From contig NZ_LN889812.1 of assembly GCF_900009145.1 (NCBI RefSeq), positions 407,068-471,067 on the forward strand: 64,000 bases of DNA, read 5' to 3'. Both the position numbers and the translations under genes were made by a program. Below the pieces are notes generated by a model. That model was not told the DNA's origin. It worked only from the letters and a program-made list of their open reading frames with translations, and made no database searches. This DNA is from Planktothrix tepida PCC 9214. GTDB lineage: Bacteria > Cyanobacteriota > Cyanobacteriia > Cyanobacteriales > Microcoleaceae. Shown in pieces: positions 54,934 to 63,739 of this stretch (within the stretch, counting starts at the first letter, position 1; each line of letters opens with the position of its first letter).

Positions 54934-55035
54934 TTGTGTCCCTTAACCTCCATTAATCTTCATAATCATTCCCTTAAGGTAAGAGAAAAGACTGAGATTA
55001 GGATTCTCTCAAAAGGTTGAAGTTTACCTCAAGAT

Positions 55036-56442
55036 TTAGTCTGTCTTAATGAAGAACTGAGCAGAGGAGGAAAAATACTGGTTTAGTAATTCAGTTGCTA
55101 AATGTTCAGCTTGTTCCCGAATTTCTCGAACTGCGGTTGTTTCCCAGCGACATCCTTTACAGGGAGAACCTAAAGTATATAATTGTTGAGAAATATTTCC
55201 CTGTTGATCTATTAACGCCCCATTTTCAGCGACCTCTAAACCTAAGTTTAATTGATCAGAACGAATTAAACCCATTTTCAATAAGTTAACAAGCAGGGGA
55301 TGTTTAAGTGTCTGATAGTTAACGCCAGAACCCGTACAATTTACGACTAAACTGACTCGTAAATTTAATAATTTCTGATTGTGTTTTTCACGAATGATGA
55401 CTTCTACACTATCAGGATTTTCAAAATAATCTAAAATGCGAGCCGCATGAAAAATTACCTGTTTCTGGTTTAATAAGTCTTGAATCTGTTGATAAATCAT
55501 GGGTGCAACTCGATGGCGGCACACATCCCAATAAGGTTGAACATGGCGCAAAAATCGGGATTTTTCTTGAGGGGAAAGCTGATTCCAAATCGATTGAGTT
55601 TCTGGTCGTAATGAATCAATTACGGCTCTCCAATCATACCCTTTTTGGGCAGCCTTTTCAATTTCTAATCGAACTTTATGGTATAATTGACGGATAGTTA
55701 TTGGTGCAGATTTTGCATTTAAGAAAGGGGGAAAGGGTTCTACTGTTGCGTGAGCTTGGGGAAATAAACCCCGTCGAGAAACAACATAAATTTTTCCCTG
55801 ATAATCTTGTTCTTTTAAGGAGACAATCATATCAATGGCTGTTAATCCTGAGCCAATTAATAAAATGGGTTCTGTCAGCGATCGCAAAGGTAATTTGGAT
55901 TCAGACCAAGCCCAAGGAATATAACGAGAACTCTGATAAAATGAAGGATTAGAAATAGAAGGATTAGCGGGGGGAAAATTCCCAATCGCTAAAACAGATT
56001 GATCAACAGTAAGTTGCTTTCCACTGCTTAAGGTAATGATTAAATAATCAGGGGTTTGATGAAGGGCGATCGCTTCATCTCGAACTCGGTATAAACGCAC
56101 TCCCATCGCCGCTTTTTGTTCAGCATTCTGTAAAATTGAACGTAAATATTCACCATAAAAACGTCGAGGAACAAAAGTTTCAGATGTAATTAACTGTTCT
56201 GGATAACGAGTATTAAGCCAGTGGATAAAATGATTCGGTTGATCGGAAAATGCACTCATTTTTCCCGTAGGAACGTTGAGTAAATGCTGATCTGAAACGG
56301 TACTATAGGCAATTCCTTCACCAAATTGGGGTCTGTGTTCAATTAAATAGATATCTAAAGGATAAGTTGTTTTTTGTAGGAGATGAATTGCCACCATCAC
56401 CCCACTAAAACCACCACCTACAATCGCAACGCTTTGAGTCAT
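55036..56442 (-). CDS. FAD/NAD(P)-binding protein
   Basis: The 468 residues begin with dinucleotide-binding VAIVGGGFSGVMVAIHLL. EGIAYSTVSDQHLLNVPTGKMSAF follows, the hallmark of the FAD-NAD(P)-binding family (PF13454-type), with a second nucleotide site in EPILLIGSGLTAIDMIVSL. The closing VVNCTGSGVNY and GSPCKGCRWETTAVREIREQ are also typical. Such flavoproteins are often annotated as hydroxyacylglutathione hydrolase-like or siderophore-type oxidoreductases, but the substrate is unknown. No partner is adjacent. Confidence 0.85.
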   Translation of the reverse strand: MTQSVAIVGGGFSGVMVAIHLLQKTTYPLDIYLIEHRPQFGEGIAYSTVSDQHLLNVPTGKMSAFSDQPNHFIHWLNTRYPEQLITSETFVPRRFYGEYLRSILQNAEQKAAMGVRLYRVRDEAIALHQTPDYLIITLSSGKQLTVDQSVLAIGNFPPANPSISNPSFYQSSRYIPWAWSESKLPLRSLTEPILLIGSGLTAIDMIVSLKEQDYQGKIYVVSRRGLFPQAHATVEPFPPFLNAKSAPITIRQLYHKVRLEIEKAAQKGYDWRAVIDSLRPETQSIWNQLSPQEKSRFLRHVQPYWDVCRHRVAPMIYQQIQDLLNQKQVIFHAARILDYFENPDSVEVIIREKHNQKLLNLRVSLVVNCTGSGVNYQTLKHPLLVNLLKMGLIRSDQLNLGLEVAENGALIDQQGNISQQLYTLGSPCKGCRWETTAVREIREQAEHLATELLNQYFSSSAQFFIKTD

Positions 56443-56866
56443 AAATCAAAATAAAGTTGATCGTGAATTGTCAGCCATCCAGCATAGAGCTTGATAGAAA
56501 TCAACTGCTATCCCGGAGAGTGGTAGCAGTTGATTAGCTGAGTTTAAGTCTAAATGTATTTTAATTGTATCGTAATACATTTGAAAAGTAAAGACAATCC
56601 ATCAGACATGACAGGATAGGATGGATCACCATCGGGAAGCGGGTTAATCACATCCTGAATTCTTGATATTTCCGTCGTAAGTCCCTAAAAAGGGGAGATT
56701 CTAAAGACGTGAACTTTCGCCTCCAGACGGGCAAATTTTCAGAACATTCGTTACCCTGGACTTAGGCGCAAAATATTTCCAGTTTTAGTCCTAGATTACA
56801 AATGACATAGACAACAAGAAAACGTCCCGTTCTCCTTAGCTCCCAAATCCCAACTCCAGAATCATA
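56443..56866. other. intergenic region with a perfect 12-bp inverted repeat
   Basis: About 420 bases lie between divergent genes. AATCAACTGCTA (56499-56510) and TAGCAGTTGATT (56524-56535) are perfect complements around a 13-base loop. The repeat sits 57 bases upstream of the minus-strand FAD gene. No gene is seen in the rest. Confidence 0.65.
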
Positions 56867-59296
56867 ATGACTCAGGAATTTCACATTTCCGTCACCCCGG
56901 TTGGGGACAATCAATATTTAGTGCGAACAGAAAAAGTCGCATCCGGTGTTCCTTTAGCCGAAGAACAAGTTAAATGGCCTGTGGATGAATGGTTAGCCCA
57001 CACTCGCCAATTAATGAATGATCCTCTTTTAGGGTTATTAGAAGGCCAAACGGTGGCTCCGTTTCGGGCTGTGGGGAAAAAAACAGAAACTCAATTAACC
57101 AGTGACCCCCCTTTATTAAGTTTAGTTGAATTGGGTCAACAGCTTTATCATGGGTTATTTCAAGGAACGTTACGCGATAGTTGGACTTGTGCCCAAGCGA
57201 TCTCCCAAAATCGTCGGGAATTATTACAATTACGATTAGGCTTAAAAGGTAGACGGTTATCGAGTTTACCTTGGGAAGTATTACACGCCGCAGATCGTCC
57301 CATAGCAACAGGAACGGATGTGGTGTTTTCCCGTTACCAACCGGGGATGAATTCTATTCTCCACACCCAGGTTAGAAAACCCAATCAACCCTTAAAAATT
57401 TTAATCGCCATTGCGGCACCCACTGACCAGGACACGCTACACCTGAAGCGGGAAGTGCTGCATTTACAAGAAGAACTACGACGGGAAAATGGACGCAGTA
57501 GAAATACCTTAGAACCGACAACTCCTGATATTCAACTGACTATTTTAGAACAACCCGATCGCGAACAACTCACCCAAGCCTTAGAACAAGGTCAATATCA
57601 AGTTTTTCATTACGCCGGACATAGCAATTTAGGTGCTTCTGGGGGAGAATTATATTTAGTCAGTCGTCGGACGGGGTTAACAGAAACCCTGAGTGGGGAT
57701 GATTTAGCAGGATTATTAGTCAATAATGGGGTGCAGATGGTGGTGTTAAATTCCTGTCGGGGAGCCTATGGAAATACACCCAATGTAAGTGATGATACCG
57801 CCCAATTGAATCTGGCTGAATATGCGGTGAAGCGGGGAATTCCAGGGGTGTTAGCGATGGCTGAACGCATTCCCGATGATGTGGCATTGACCTTAACGCG
57901 GTTATTATATCGAAATCTGAATCAGGGTTATCCGATTGATTTAAGTTTAAGTCGAGCTAGACAAGGATTAATTTCCTCTTACGGTTCCCATCAATTGTAT
58001 TGGGCTTTACCGATTTTATATTTACATCGAGAATTTGATGGATATTTAACTGCAAGTCAACCCCATGATTCTATTCTGGAAGTCCCAGAATTTTTACCCT
58101 TGCCTTCTACTCCTGCCGAACAAGGCTTAAAGTTAAAACCACCTTCTAAAACCCTATCATTATCTGAATGGGATAGTATGAACGAGGATGATGTTGAAGA
58201 GCTATTAGATGATTTGGTTTATGATGATAATTTAGGCGATCTCGTTGAAGATCGATTAGATGATTTTGTCCCTGAAAATGAGGGAAGAAATGAATTAGGA
58301 AATACAGATTTTATTGGGGATTTTTTGCGTCAGTCAACGGTGACAGAACCTACACCAAAACCGACAACGGTTGAAAAATCCGACTCGTTCAAGTTAACGT
58401 CAGTCTCGCCAAAATCAACTTCTTCTCCATCGGGTATCACCTCTGTTGATGGGTTAAAGGGAAAACGATTATTATGGGGACTTCCGTTGATCTTCCTGGC
58501 TCTCGGTTTTGGGATTTGGTTCGGTCAAAATCAAGCTTTACAATCGCAACGATTAGACCGTGAAGGAACGTCTTCTGAAACCACCTTAGTTCGAGCGAAT
58601 TCTAATCAACCTCAAGCTACAGATTTAAAAACAGCTAATACAGATTATGTTTTAGGTATTGCCGTTGAACAATTTTATCAAAGAAATCTATTAGCAGCAG
58701 AAGAAGCTACCACAGAATTATTAGATCGAGGCGCATTAGAAAAAGCAAAATCGGCATTAGCGGCGGTACAGGTTCAGGATCTCAATCATCCGATTGTTAA
58801 TTTTCTCAATGGTCGGTTAGCTTGGCAATCCATTCAACAGGGAAGTGCAGATTATAAAATTGATGATGTGCGTCGATATTGGGAAAAAGCTGCTCAACAA
58901 AATCCTCAATCTGTTGAATATAAAAATGCCTTGGGTTTTGCTTATTATACCGAAGGAAAGTTAGAGAATGCCTATCAAGCTTGGACTCAAGTTTTAGAGA
59001 TTTCTGAACCTGCTTTAGTGGGGAAAGCGAAACCGGGAACGGCTAATAATACACTAACTCAAGTACAACAACACGATAAGTTAACCGCTTATGCAGGTTT
59101 AGGATTGGTTTGGCGTAAATTTTCTCAAACTTTACCTCAAAAACAACAAAAATTTATGTTAAGTAAAGCGGCTAAATTTGGTGATAAAGTTATGAGTGAA
59201 TCTCCCACAGAATTTAAAACCAATCAATTATCTAAAAATTGGATGTGGTCTAAAGAGTTAATTCGAGATTGGCAATTATTACAAGAAAACAAATAG
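56867..59296 (+). CDS. CHAT domain protein with transmembrane helix and TPR-like region
   Basis: The product has 809 residues. The CHAT (caspase-like) domain lies at about residues 60-390. The catalytic His is in VFHYAGHSNLGAS (about 251) and the Cys in VVLNSCRGAYG (about 296), so the dyad is intact. The linker 400-520 is acidic (MNEDDVEELLDDLVYDDNLG). One transmembrane helix (LLWGLPLIFLALGFGIWFG, about 530) puts the TPR-like C-terminal 250 residues on the other side. CHAT proteases act in bacterial cell-death and conflict systems. A short TPR-like fragment follows 77 bases later. Confidence 0.87.
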   Translation: MTQEFHISVTPVGDNQYLVRTEKVASGVPLAEEQVKWPVDEWLAHTRQLMNDPLLGLLEGQTVAPFRAVGKKTETQLTSDPPLLSLVELGQQLYHGLFQGTLRDSWTCAQAISQNRRELLQLRLGLKGRRLSSLPWEVLHAADRPIATGTDVVFSRYQPGMNSILHTQVRKPNQPLKILIAIAAPTDQDTLHLKREVLHLQEELRRENGRSRNTLEPTTPDIQLTILEQPDREQLTQALEQGQYQVFHYAGHSNLGASGGELYLVSRRTGLTETLSGDDLAGLLVNNGVQMVVLNSCRGAYGNTPNVSDDTAQLNLAEYAVKRGIPGVLAMAERIPDDVALTLTRLLYRNLNQGYPIDLSLSRARQGLISSYGSHQLYWALPILYLHREFDGYLTASQPHDSILEVPEFLPLPSTPAEQGLKLKPPSKTLSLSEWDSMNEDDVEELLDDLVYDDNLGDLVEDRLDDFVPENEGRNELGNTDFIGDFLRQSTVTEPTPKPTTVEKSDSFKLTSVSPKSTSSPSGITSVDGLKGKRLLWGLPLIFLALGFGIWFGQNQALQSQRLDREGTSSETTLVRANSNQPQATDLKTANTDYVLGIAVEQFYQRNLLAAEEATTELLDRGALEKAKSALAAVQVQDLNHPIVNFLNGRLAWQSIQQGSADYKIDDVRRYWEKAAQQNPQSVEYKNALGFAYYTEGKLENAYQAWTQVLEISEPALVGKAKPGTANNTLTQVQQHDKLTAYAGLGLVWRKFSQTLPQKQQKFMLSKAAKFGDKVMSESPTEFKTNQLSKNWMWSKELIRDWQLLQENK

Positions 59297-59373
59297 ATGA
59301 TGAATCAATCAAATCAACAAAACTTAACAAAGTTACACAATTATTAGCTATAGCAGTCACGGAAATACCATGA

Positions 59374-59682
59374 TTGATAGAAGTTGATAATCTGCAATTT
59401 GTCTCGGCTGCGGTGTGGCTAGGAGAAAGTTATCGGGTACTGGGGAATGATGGGGCGAGTCACCAGTGGTGGGAAGAAGCTTGCGTGCGAAGTCAGGAAC
59501 TGAGGATGTTCAACCCCGTTATAGCTGATTACTGGTTAGGGAGGGCTTTAGAGGGGTTAGGGGATGTTGTAGGGGCAATCAAGGTTTATCGCAATGCCTT
59601 GAGTCAACAGTTACTTTATCCGGCTCGTGGGGAGGTTGAAGTGGCTTTGAAACGGCTAAAAGCTTTATTGCGGAAGGATTAA
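59374..59682 (+). CDS. TPR-like fragment, possibly a decayed gene end
   Basis: The 102-residue frame starts at TTG 59374, with a TGA immediately before it and no ribosome binding site. WLGESYRVLGNDGASHQWWEEAC and DYWLGRALEGLGDVVGAIKVYRNAL are two TPR-like helix pairs. It may be the detached C-terminal end of a TPR protein or of the CHAT protein's repeat region. Coding is plausible from composition, but expression is doubtful. Confidence 0.4.
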   Translation: MIEVDNLQFVSAAVWLGESYRVLGNDGASHQWWEEACVRSQELRMFNPVIADYWLGRALEGLGDVVGAIKVYRNALSQQLLYPARGEVEVALKRLKALLRKD

Positions 59683-59710
59683 CCGCGTTGAAGATGAGTT
59701 TCTAGTGGCA

Positions 59711-59743
59711 TTGAGTTAGAGGAAAAAACAGCCTCTAACTCAA
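59711..59743. other. 12-bp perfect stem-loop
   Basis: TTGAGTTAGAGG (59711-59722) pairs with CCTCTAACTCAA (59732-59743) around a 9-base A-rich loop. It overlaps the left copy of the direct repeat at 59723. Confidence 0.6.
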
Positions 59744-59775
59744 AAAATTCAGAAATTGAGGTTGGAAATCGTCTT
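59723..59775. repeat. direct repeat, left copy, flanking the 59834 gene
   Basis: A 53-bp segment (AAAAAACAGCCTCTAACTCA start, ATCGTCTT end) recurs at 60401-60453. The two copies are nearly identical in the first 37 bases and share the end. Confidence 0.75.
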
Positions 59776-59833
59776 TAAAGTGTAACAGAACACACAAAAT
59801 TAGCTCGATTGAATCAAAAACATGAGGTCTTAA

Positions 59834-60385
59834 ATGCCACTCCAATGGAATCAACAGCCGGATCATGTGAAACAAGCCTTCCTAGACCAAAAAGCGACAT
59901 TAGTAATCCTCCCCAAAGGGATGAAATTATGGAAGCTTACTGGTTATAAGCCGTCAAGAAATCCAAATATTCATCGTTTTACACCCCCAATTACTCCTTG
60001 GTGGTCTAATTATGACCCATTCAAGGATGATACACGGGGAGTAAAAGGTGTATTAAAAGATTCTATTGCAAAAAGTCAAATATTTTTGGCTTATGTTCGA
60101 GACAGATCAGCAGTGACCATTGAGTGGAATAGCTTGACTTACTATATGGAAACAAAGCTTCTGAACGATAAAGAAGCTTTTTGGGGTCGCTACGCGCCAC
60201 AGCCTGTATCCAAAAACCCAATTTATCAGACGCTATACGACGGTGTGTATTATCCTGAAGCGTTAGGAGGGTGGCCTGATGCTTTTCAGTTATATATCCC
60301 GAATTTACAAACAGCAGATCTGGCAACACCTGAATGGTTCAGTTCCACTGATAACAAAGCATTGAAGGCGCAGTTCGGCATATAA
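59834..60385 (+). CDS. protein of unknown function between direct repeats
   Basis: The 183 residues start at ATG 59834, preceded by GAGGTCTTAA. It is soluble and rich in aromatic residues. A start with QKATLVILPKGMKLWKLTGY, then FTPPITPWWSNYDPF and a middle helix AKSQIFLAYVRDRSAVTIEW are the main features. The opening strand-turn pattern faintly recalls RES or ADP-ribosyltransferase-like folds, but this is not supported by a motif. It is flanked by 53-bp direct repeats and lies next to mobile DNA, so it may be a cassette. Confidence 0.6.
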   Translation: MPLQWNQQPDHVKQAFLDQKATLVILPKGMKLWKLTGYKPSRNPNIHRFTPPITPWWSNYDPFKDDTRGVKGVLKDSIAKSQIFLAYVRDRSAVTIEWNSLTYYMETKLLNDKEAFWGRYAPQPVSKNPIYQTLYDGVYYPEALGGWPDAFQLYIPNLQTADLATPEWFSSTDNKALKAQFGI

Positions 60386-60400
60386 AGCCTGAAAAAGGGA

Positions 60401-60453
60401 AAAAAACAGTCTCTAACTCAAAAAATTCAGAAATTGCCATCTGAGATCGTCTT
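60401..60453. repeat. direct repeat, right copy
   Basis: Matches 59723-59775, starting 15 bases after the stop of the intervening gene. Confidence 0.75.
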
Positions 60454-60503
60454 ATAGCCCATATTTCGCAGATGGGCATCGAATTTTTTACTAATTCTAA
60501 TTA

Positions 60504-60859
60504 GGGCTTGCTGAAAAAGTAACAGAAAAGGAAACGAATGATGAACTAGCGAATGAAGTTAGAAGGGTAAATCAGTTTTTTTTTGAGGAAAGAAGTTGGT
60601 TCTTCATATTCTGCTTCAAATTCTTCCCAGGGTATCACTTTTGCCATGATGACCCAGCGATTCTCTTCCGACAGCTTTCCCTCAAACGGCAGTTTGAAAT
60701 CTTCTGCTGGTGTCCTTGGTTGTTCGTCTTTACGGTACATTTTCCCCGACTCCTGCAAGGTTTTTGGGCTATTTTACACCCCTCCCTTGCACCTGATTCA
60801 TTTTTTCTTGTCTTCTCCTCCCCTCTGTTCTGGCTTTTCGCCTTTTTTCAGCAAGCCCC
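60504..60859. mobile_element. 356-bp deleted insertion sequence with target duplication
   Basis: GGGCTTGCTGAAAAA (60504-60518) and TTTTTTCAGCAAGCCCC (60843-60859) are terminal inverted repeats. They are flanked by AATTA direct repeats (60499-60503 and 60860-60864). Inside is the 5' end of a transposase gene on the minus strand. The element is non-autonomous. Confidence 0.8.
60546..60740 (-). pseudogene. N-terminal fragment of an IS5/IS1182-type transposase
   Basis: About 64 residues from ATG 60740. MYRKDEQPRTPAEDFKLPFE, then ENRWVIMAKVIPWEEFEAEY resembles the conserved N-terminus of IS5-group transposases. It breaks off after EPTSFLKKK and lacks the DDE core, so it is a deleted remnant inside the 356-bp element. 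Confidence 0.65.
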
Positions 60860-60861
60860 AA

Positions 60862-61473
60862 TTAAGTGTAGCGTCCCTGTGGTTGCCGATAATTGAACAC
60901 CTGATCAAAACCCATTTTAGTAAAGATAAGCGTTTATTTGTAAGCTGTGATAGAACCCAATGGAAAGATTATAATTTGTTTGTCGTTAGTGTGATTTGGG
61001 CGAAAAGAGCTTGGCCGATTTATTGGAATTTTTTAGACAAACGAGGGTGTAGTAACTTATCAGAACAACAAGCATTACTGCGTCCTGTTATCCGAATGTT
61101 GAAAAGTTATGATTATGTGGTAGTTGGAGACCGCGAATTTCATAGCGTAGAACTCGCCAAATGGCTTCAAGCAGAAGGCGTAGCTTTTGCTTTCCGTCAA
61201 AAAGCAGATACCTACATTCAGTTAAAAGGCGAAGATTTTCAACAATTAAAGTCCCTAGATTTATCACCCGGAATGAAAAGATTTTTAACGGGAGTTAAAG
61301 TCACTAAAAGTAAGGGGTTTGGAAAAGTAGCACTCGCTTGTTACTGGAAGCGAACATATAAAAGTAGGAACCTAGATGAACCTTGGTACATCTTAACAAA
61401 TTTGGGCAATTTGGAAGAAACTCTAGCTGCCTATAAAGCCAGGAGTGGAATTGAAGCGATGTTCAAAGATTGT
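60862..61473 (+). pseudogene. IS4-type transposase, 5'-truncated, exon 1
   Basis: The conserved frame begins LSVASLWLPIIEHLIKTHFS without a start codon, because in-frame stops precede it and the deleted IS is inserted at its edge. It carries the first Asp (FVSCDRTQWKDYNLFVVSVI), the second Asp (VVVGDREFHSVELAKWL) and reaches the Glu region SGIEAMFKDC. It is interrupted there by the second group II intron. The N-terminal 100 or more residues expected for the family are missing. Confidence 0.8.
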
Positions 61474-63403
61474 GTGCGACTCGTTGGCTAGAAACCAAAA
61501 GCCGCAAAGGTTTTGGGGGATTAGCCGCAAGGTTTCTCAAAGTACCTTGACAACTTAGTAGCCATGAGGGTGACTCAAAGTACATTTTAAATTTATACAG
61601 AGAAGTCCCTTCCCATAGGTGCAATGGTGACAGCATCACCCCCAGGAAATGCGACTAGCCATCAATACCTGAAGCGGGGTGAAAAGGCGGCTCTATTGGT
61701 AGACCTAAATCAATACCCGTCGAGCAAGAACCCATGAGTAGCCAAAGCGCGAAGATGCGATTGAACCGTCGTAATGAACAACCAGCGGTGTTAGGTTAGG
61801 ACGCTGGAGCCAAAAGGCAAAGGAATAGGGAGTTGGCGAATGCAGTCTCGACCAACAAGCACTTCTCATAAACCCGGCGGATAGCATCACTCTAAAGGTT
61901 CAAACATATGGCTACTAGGAACGAAGTAACCACCCGTCAATGCTCTTAACAAGGTCGATTGTTAAGCAGGTGCTAACCGCAAGCTGCGGGTAGGTGAGAT
62001 TGGGTCAGAAGCGAATGCTCTGGGTAATGCTAGAGATATGCAGACAGACCCACGGTGAATTGGAGGTAATGGTCTTCAGTAGGAGTATAAATGTCTAAAA
62101 CGAGTTTCAAGACTACGGTGGAATGGCGCTTGATACCCTGGCACAAGCTAGAACGTCGAGTGTACAAGCTCCAAAAGAGAATTTACCGAGCCTCTCAACG
62201 TGGTGATATCAAAGCAGTTCGCAGACTCCAAAAGACGTTGATGAAGTCCTGGTCAGCAAGAGCATTATCGGTTCGTAGAGTTACCCAGGATAACCAAGGA
62301 AAGAAGACGGCTGGTGTGGATGGCGTAAAATCGTTGACCCCGGTGCAACGTCTTCGCCTGATAGGTGAATTAAAACTGGATACCAAGGTTAGCCCGACCC
62401 GGAGAGTATGGATTCCCAAACCGGGAACGGAAGAGAAGCGACCCTTGGGGATACCTACAATGAAAGACCGCGCCTTGCAAGCGCTTGTTTTGTTGGCATT
62501 AGAGCCAGAATGGGAAGCGCGATTTGAACCCAACTCATATGGGTTCAGAACCGGACGCTCATGCAATGATGCAATAGCAGCAATTTATACTGCGATCAAT
62601 CAAAAAGCCAAGTTTGTATTAGATGCAGACATCAGCAAGTGTTTTGATTGCATCAACCAAGAAGCATTGCTGAGAAAATTGAATACATTCCCTACCCTAC
62701 GCCGACAAGTTCGTGCTTGGTTAAAAGCGGGAGTGATGGACAGCAAGCAGTTATTTCCTACATCTGAAGGAGTGCCACAAGGCGGAGTTGTTTCCCCACT
62801 ACTGGCAAATATTGCCCTTCACGGGATGGAGTATCGAATTAAAGAGTTATTTCCGAAAAAGAGCTACTGCCGTAATGGCAAAACCCATACAGTAGCTACA
62901 CCAGACTTGATTCGATATGCCGATGACTTTGTGATTCTCCATGAAGACATAACCGTTGTCACTAGATGTAGAGAAGTAATCTCTGAATGGTTAAAAAGCA
63001 TGAGTTTGGAATTAAAGCCTAGCAAAACCAAAATTGTTCATACCCTCAACCCGTATGAACTAGAAAAACCGGGGTTTGATTTTCTCGGTTTTAATATCCG
63101 TCAATACCCAGTTGGTAAACATCATTCTGGGACAAATGCTAGAGGTCAACTACTAGGTTTTAAGACCATCATCACCCCAAGCAAAATTCAGCGGAGTATA
63201 CATCAAGACCAAATCGCAAGTGTGATAGATGCTCATAAGTCAGCACCGCAAGCGGCGCTAATTAAACGATTAAACCCGATGATTAGGGGATGGGCTAACT
63301 ACTCATGACAATGAGCCAATTTACTGAGGAGCCGTGTAAGCTGAAAGGTTTACGCACGGTTTTGAAGACGAGCGATGCTCGTGAGAGCATCGCTTAGTTT
63401 AAT
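61474..63403 (+). mobile_element. second group II intron, inside the IS4-type transposase
   Basis: The intron is 1,930 nt. It begins GTGCG (61474) and ends TTAGTTTAAT (63394-63403). Its 34-nt domain V lies at 63329-63362, starting GAGCCGTGTAAGCTGAAAGG. The domain I loop has GCAGTC (61842-61847), able to pair with exon GATTGT as EBS1-IBS1 with two G-U pairs. Removal joins GAT-TGT to AAA-AGT, restoring EAMFKDC-KSGGYNLEGS. It is close kin of the nrdB intron, but its ORF is shortened. Confidence 0.92.
62091..63308 (+). CDS. ltrA-like: group II intron maturase, C-terminally truncated
   Basis: The 405 residues are close to the nrdB intron ORF (start MSKTSFKTTVEW, RT motif IRYADDFVILHEDITVVTRC intact). 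They end abruptly in LNPMIRGWANYS, inside maturase domain X. About 140 residues, including the rest of domain X and the HNH domain, are missing, and the intron is shorter by the same amount. RT activity may remain, but splicing help and DNA cleavage are probably lost. It may be served in trans by the maturase at 30905. Confidence 0.88.
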   Translation: MSKTSFKTTVEWRLIPWHKLERRVYKLQKRIYRASQRGDIKAVRRLQKTLMKSWSARALSVRRVTQDNQGKKTAGVDGVKSLTPVQRLRLIGELKLDTKVSPTRRVWIPKPGTEEKRPLGIPTMKDRALQALVLLALEPEWEARFEPNSYGFRTGRSCNDAIAAIYTAINQKAKFVLDADISKCFDCINQEALLRKLNTFPTLRRQVRAWLKAGVMDSKQLFPTSEGVPQGGVVSPLLANIALHGMEYRIKELFPKKSYCRNGKTHTVATPDLIRYADDFVILHEDITVVTRCREVISEWLKSMSLELKPSKTKIVHTLNPYELEKPGFDFLGFNIRQYPVGKHHSGTNARGQLLGFKTIITPSKIQRSIHQDQIASVIDAHKSAPQAALIKRLNPMIRGWANYS

Positions 63404-63739
63404 AAAAGTGGGGGTTATAATCTTGAAGGATCTAAAGCATCAGTTGAACGCTTAACTCGTCTTGTTTTGTTGGTAGCAATCGCCTATACCATAACAGCCT
63501 TACAAGGTTTAAAAATCAAACAACTTGGACAACAAAAATATATCAACCGCCTCCAAGAATTAGGACGGAGTGTTCAACGGCACAGCAACTTTTGGATAGG
63601 ACAATATGGGCTTTTATGGATAGCTGCAATGGAAATTTGGGCAGATTTGGCTCAACAACTAATGAGAACTAAGTGCAATAAACTCCCTTTTTTTCAGAGG
63701 GGTCAGAGAGCTATGATGTTGATGCAGTCTACCTTTTAG
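63404..63739 (+). pseudogene. IS4-type transposase, exon 2
   Basis: Continues in frame after the intron as KSGGYNLEGSKASVERLTRL, then VAIAYTITALQGLKIKQLGQ, to the stop at 63737-63739. The final helix region (WIGQYGLLWIAAMEIW) and the C-terminus are preserved. Together with exon 1 it gives the IS4 family YREK-like end, but the element lacks its 5' part. Confidence 0.75.

Noticed and set aside
60583..60861. Upstream extension of the IS4-type transposase frame to an ATG near 60583
   Set aside because: That part is antisense to a different transposase fragment inside the 356-bp IS and shows no similarity to an IS4 N-terminus.
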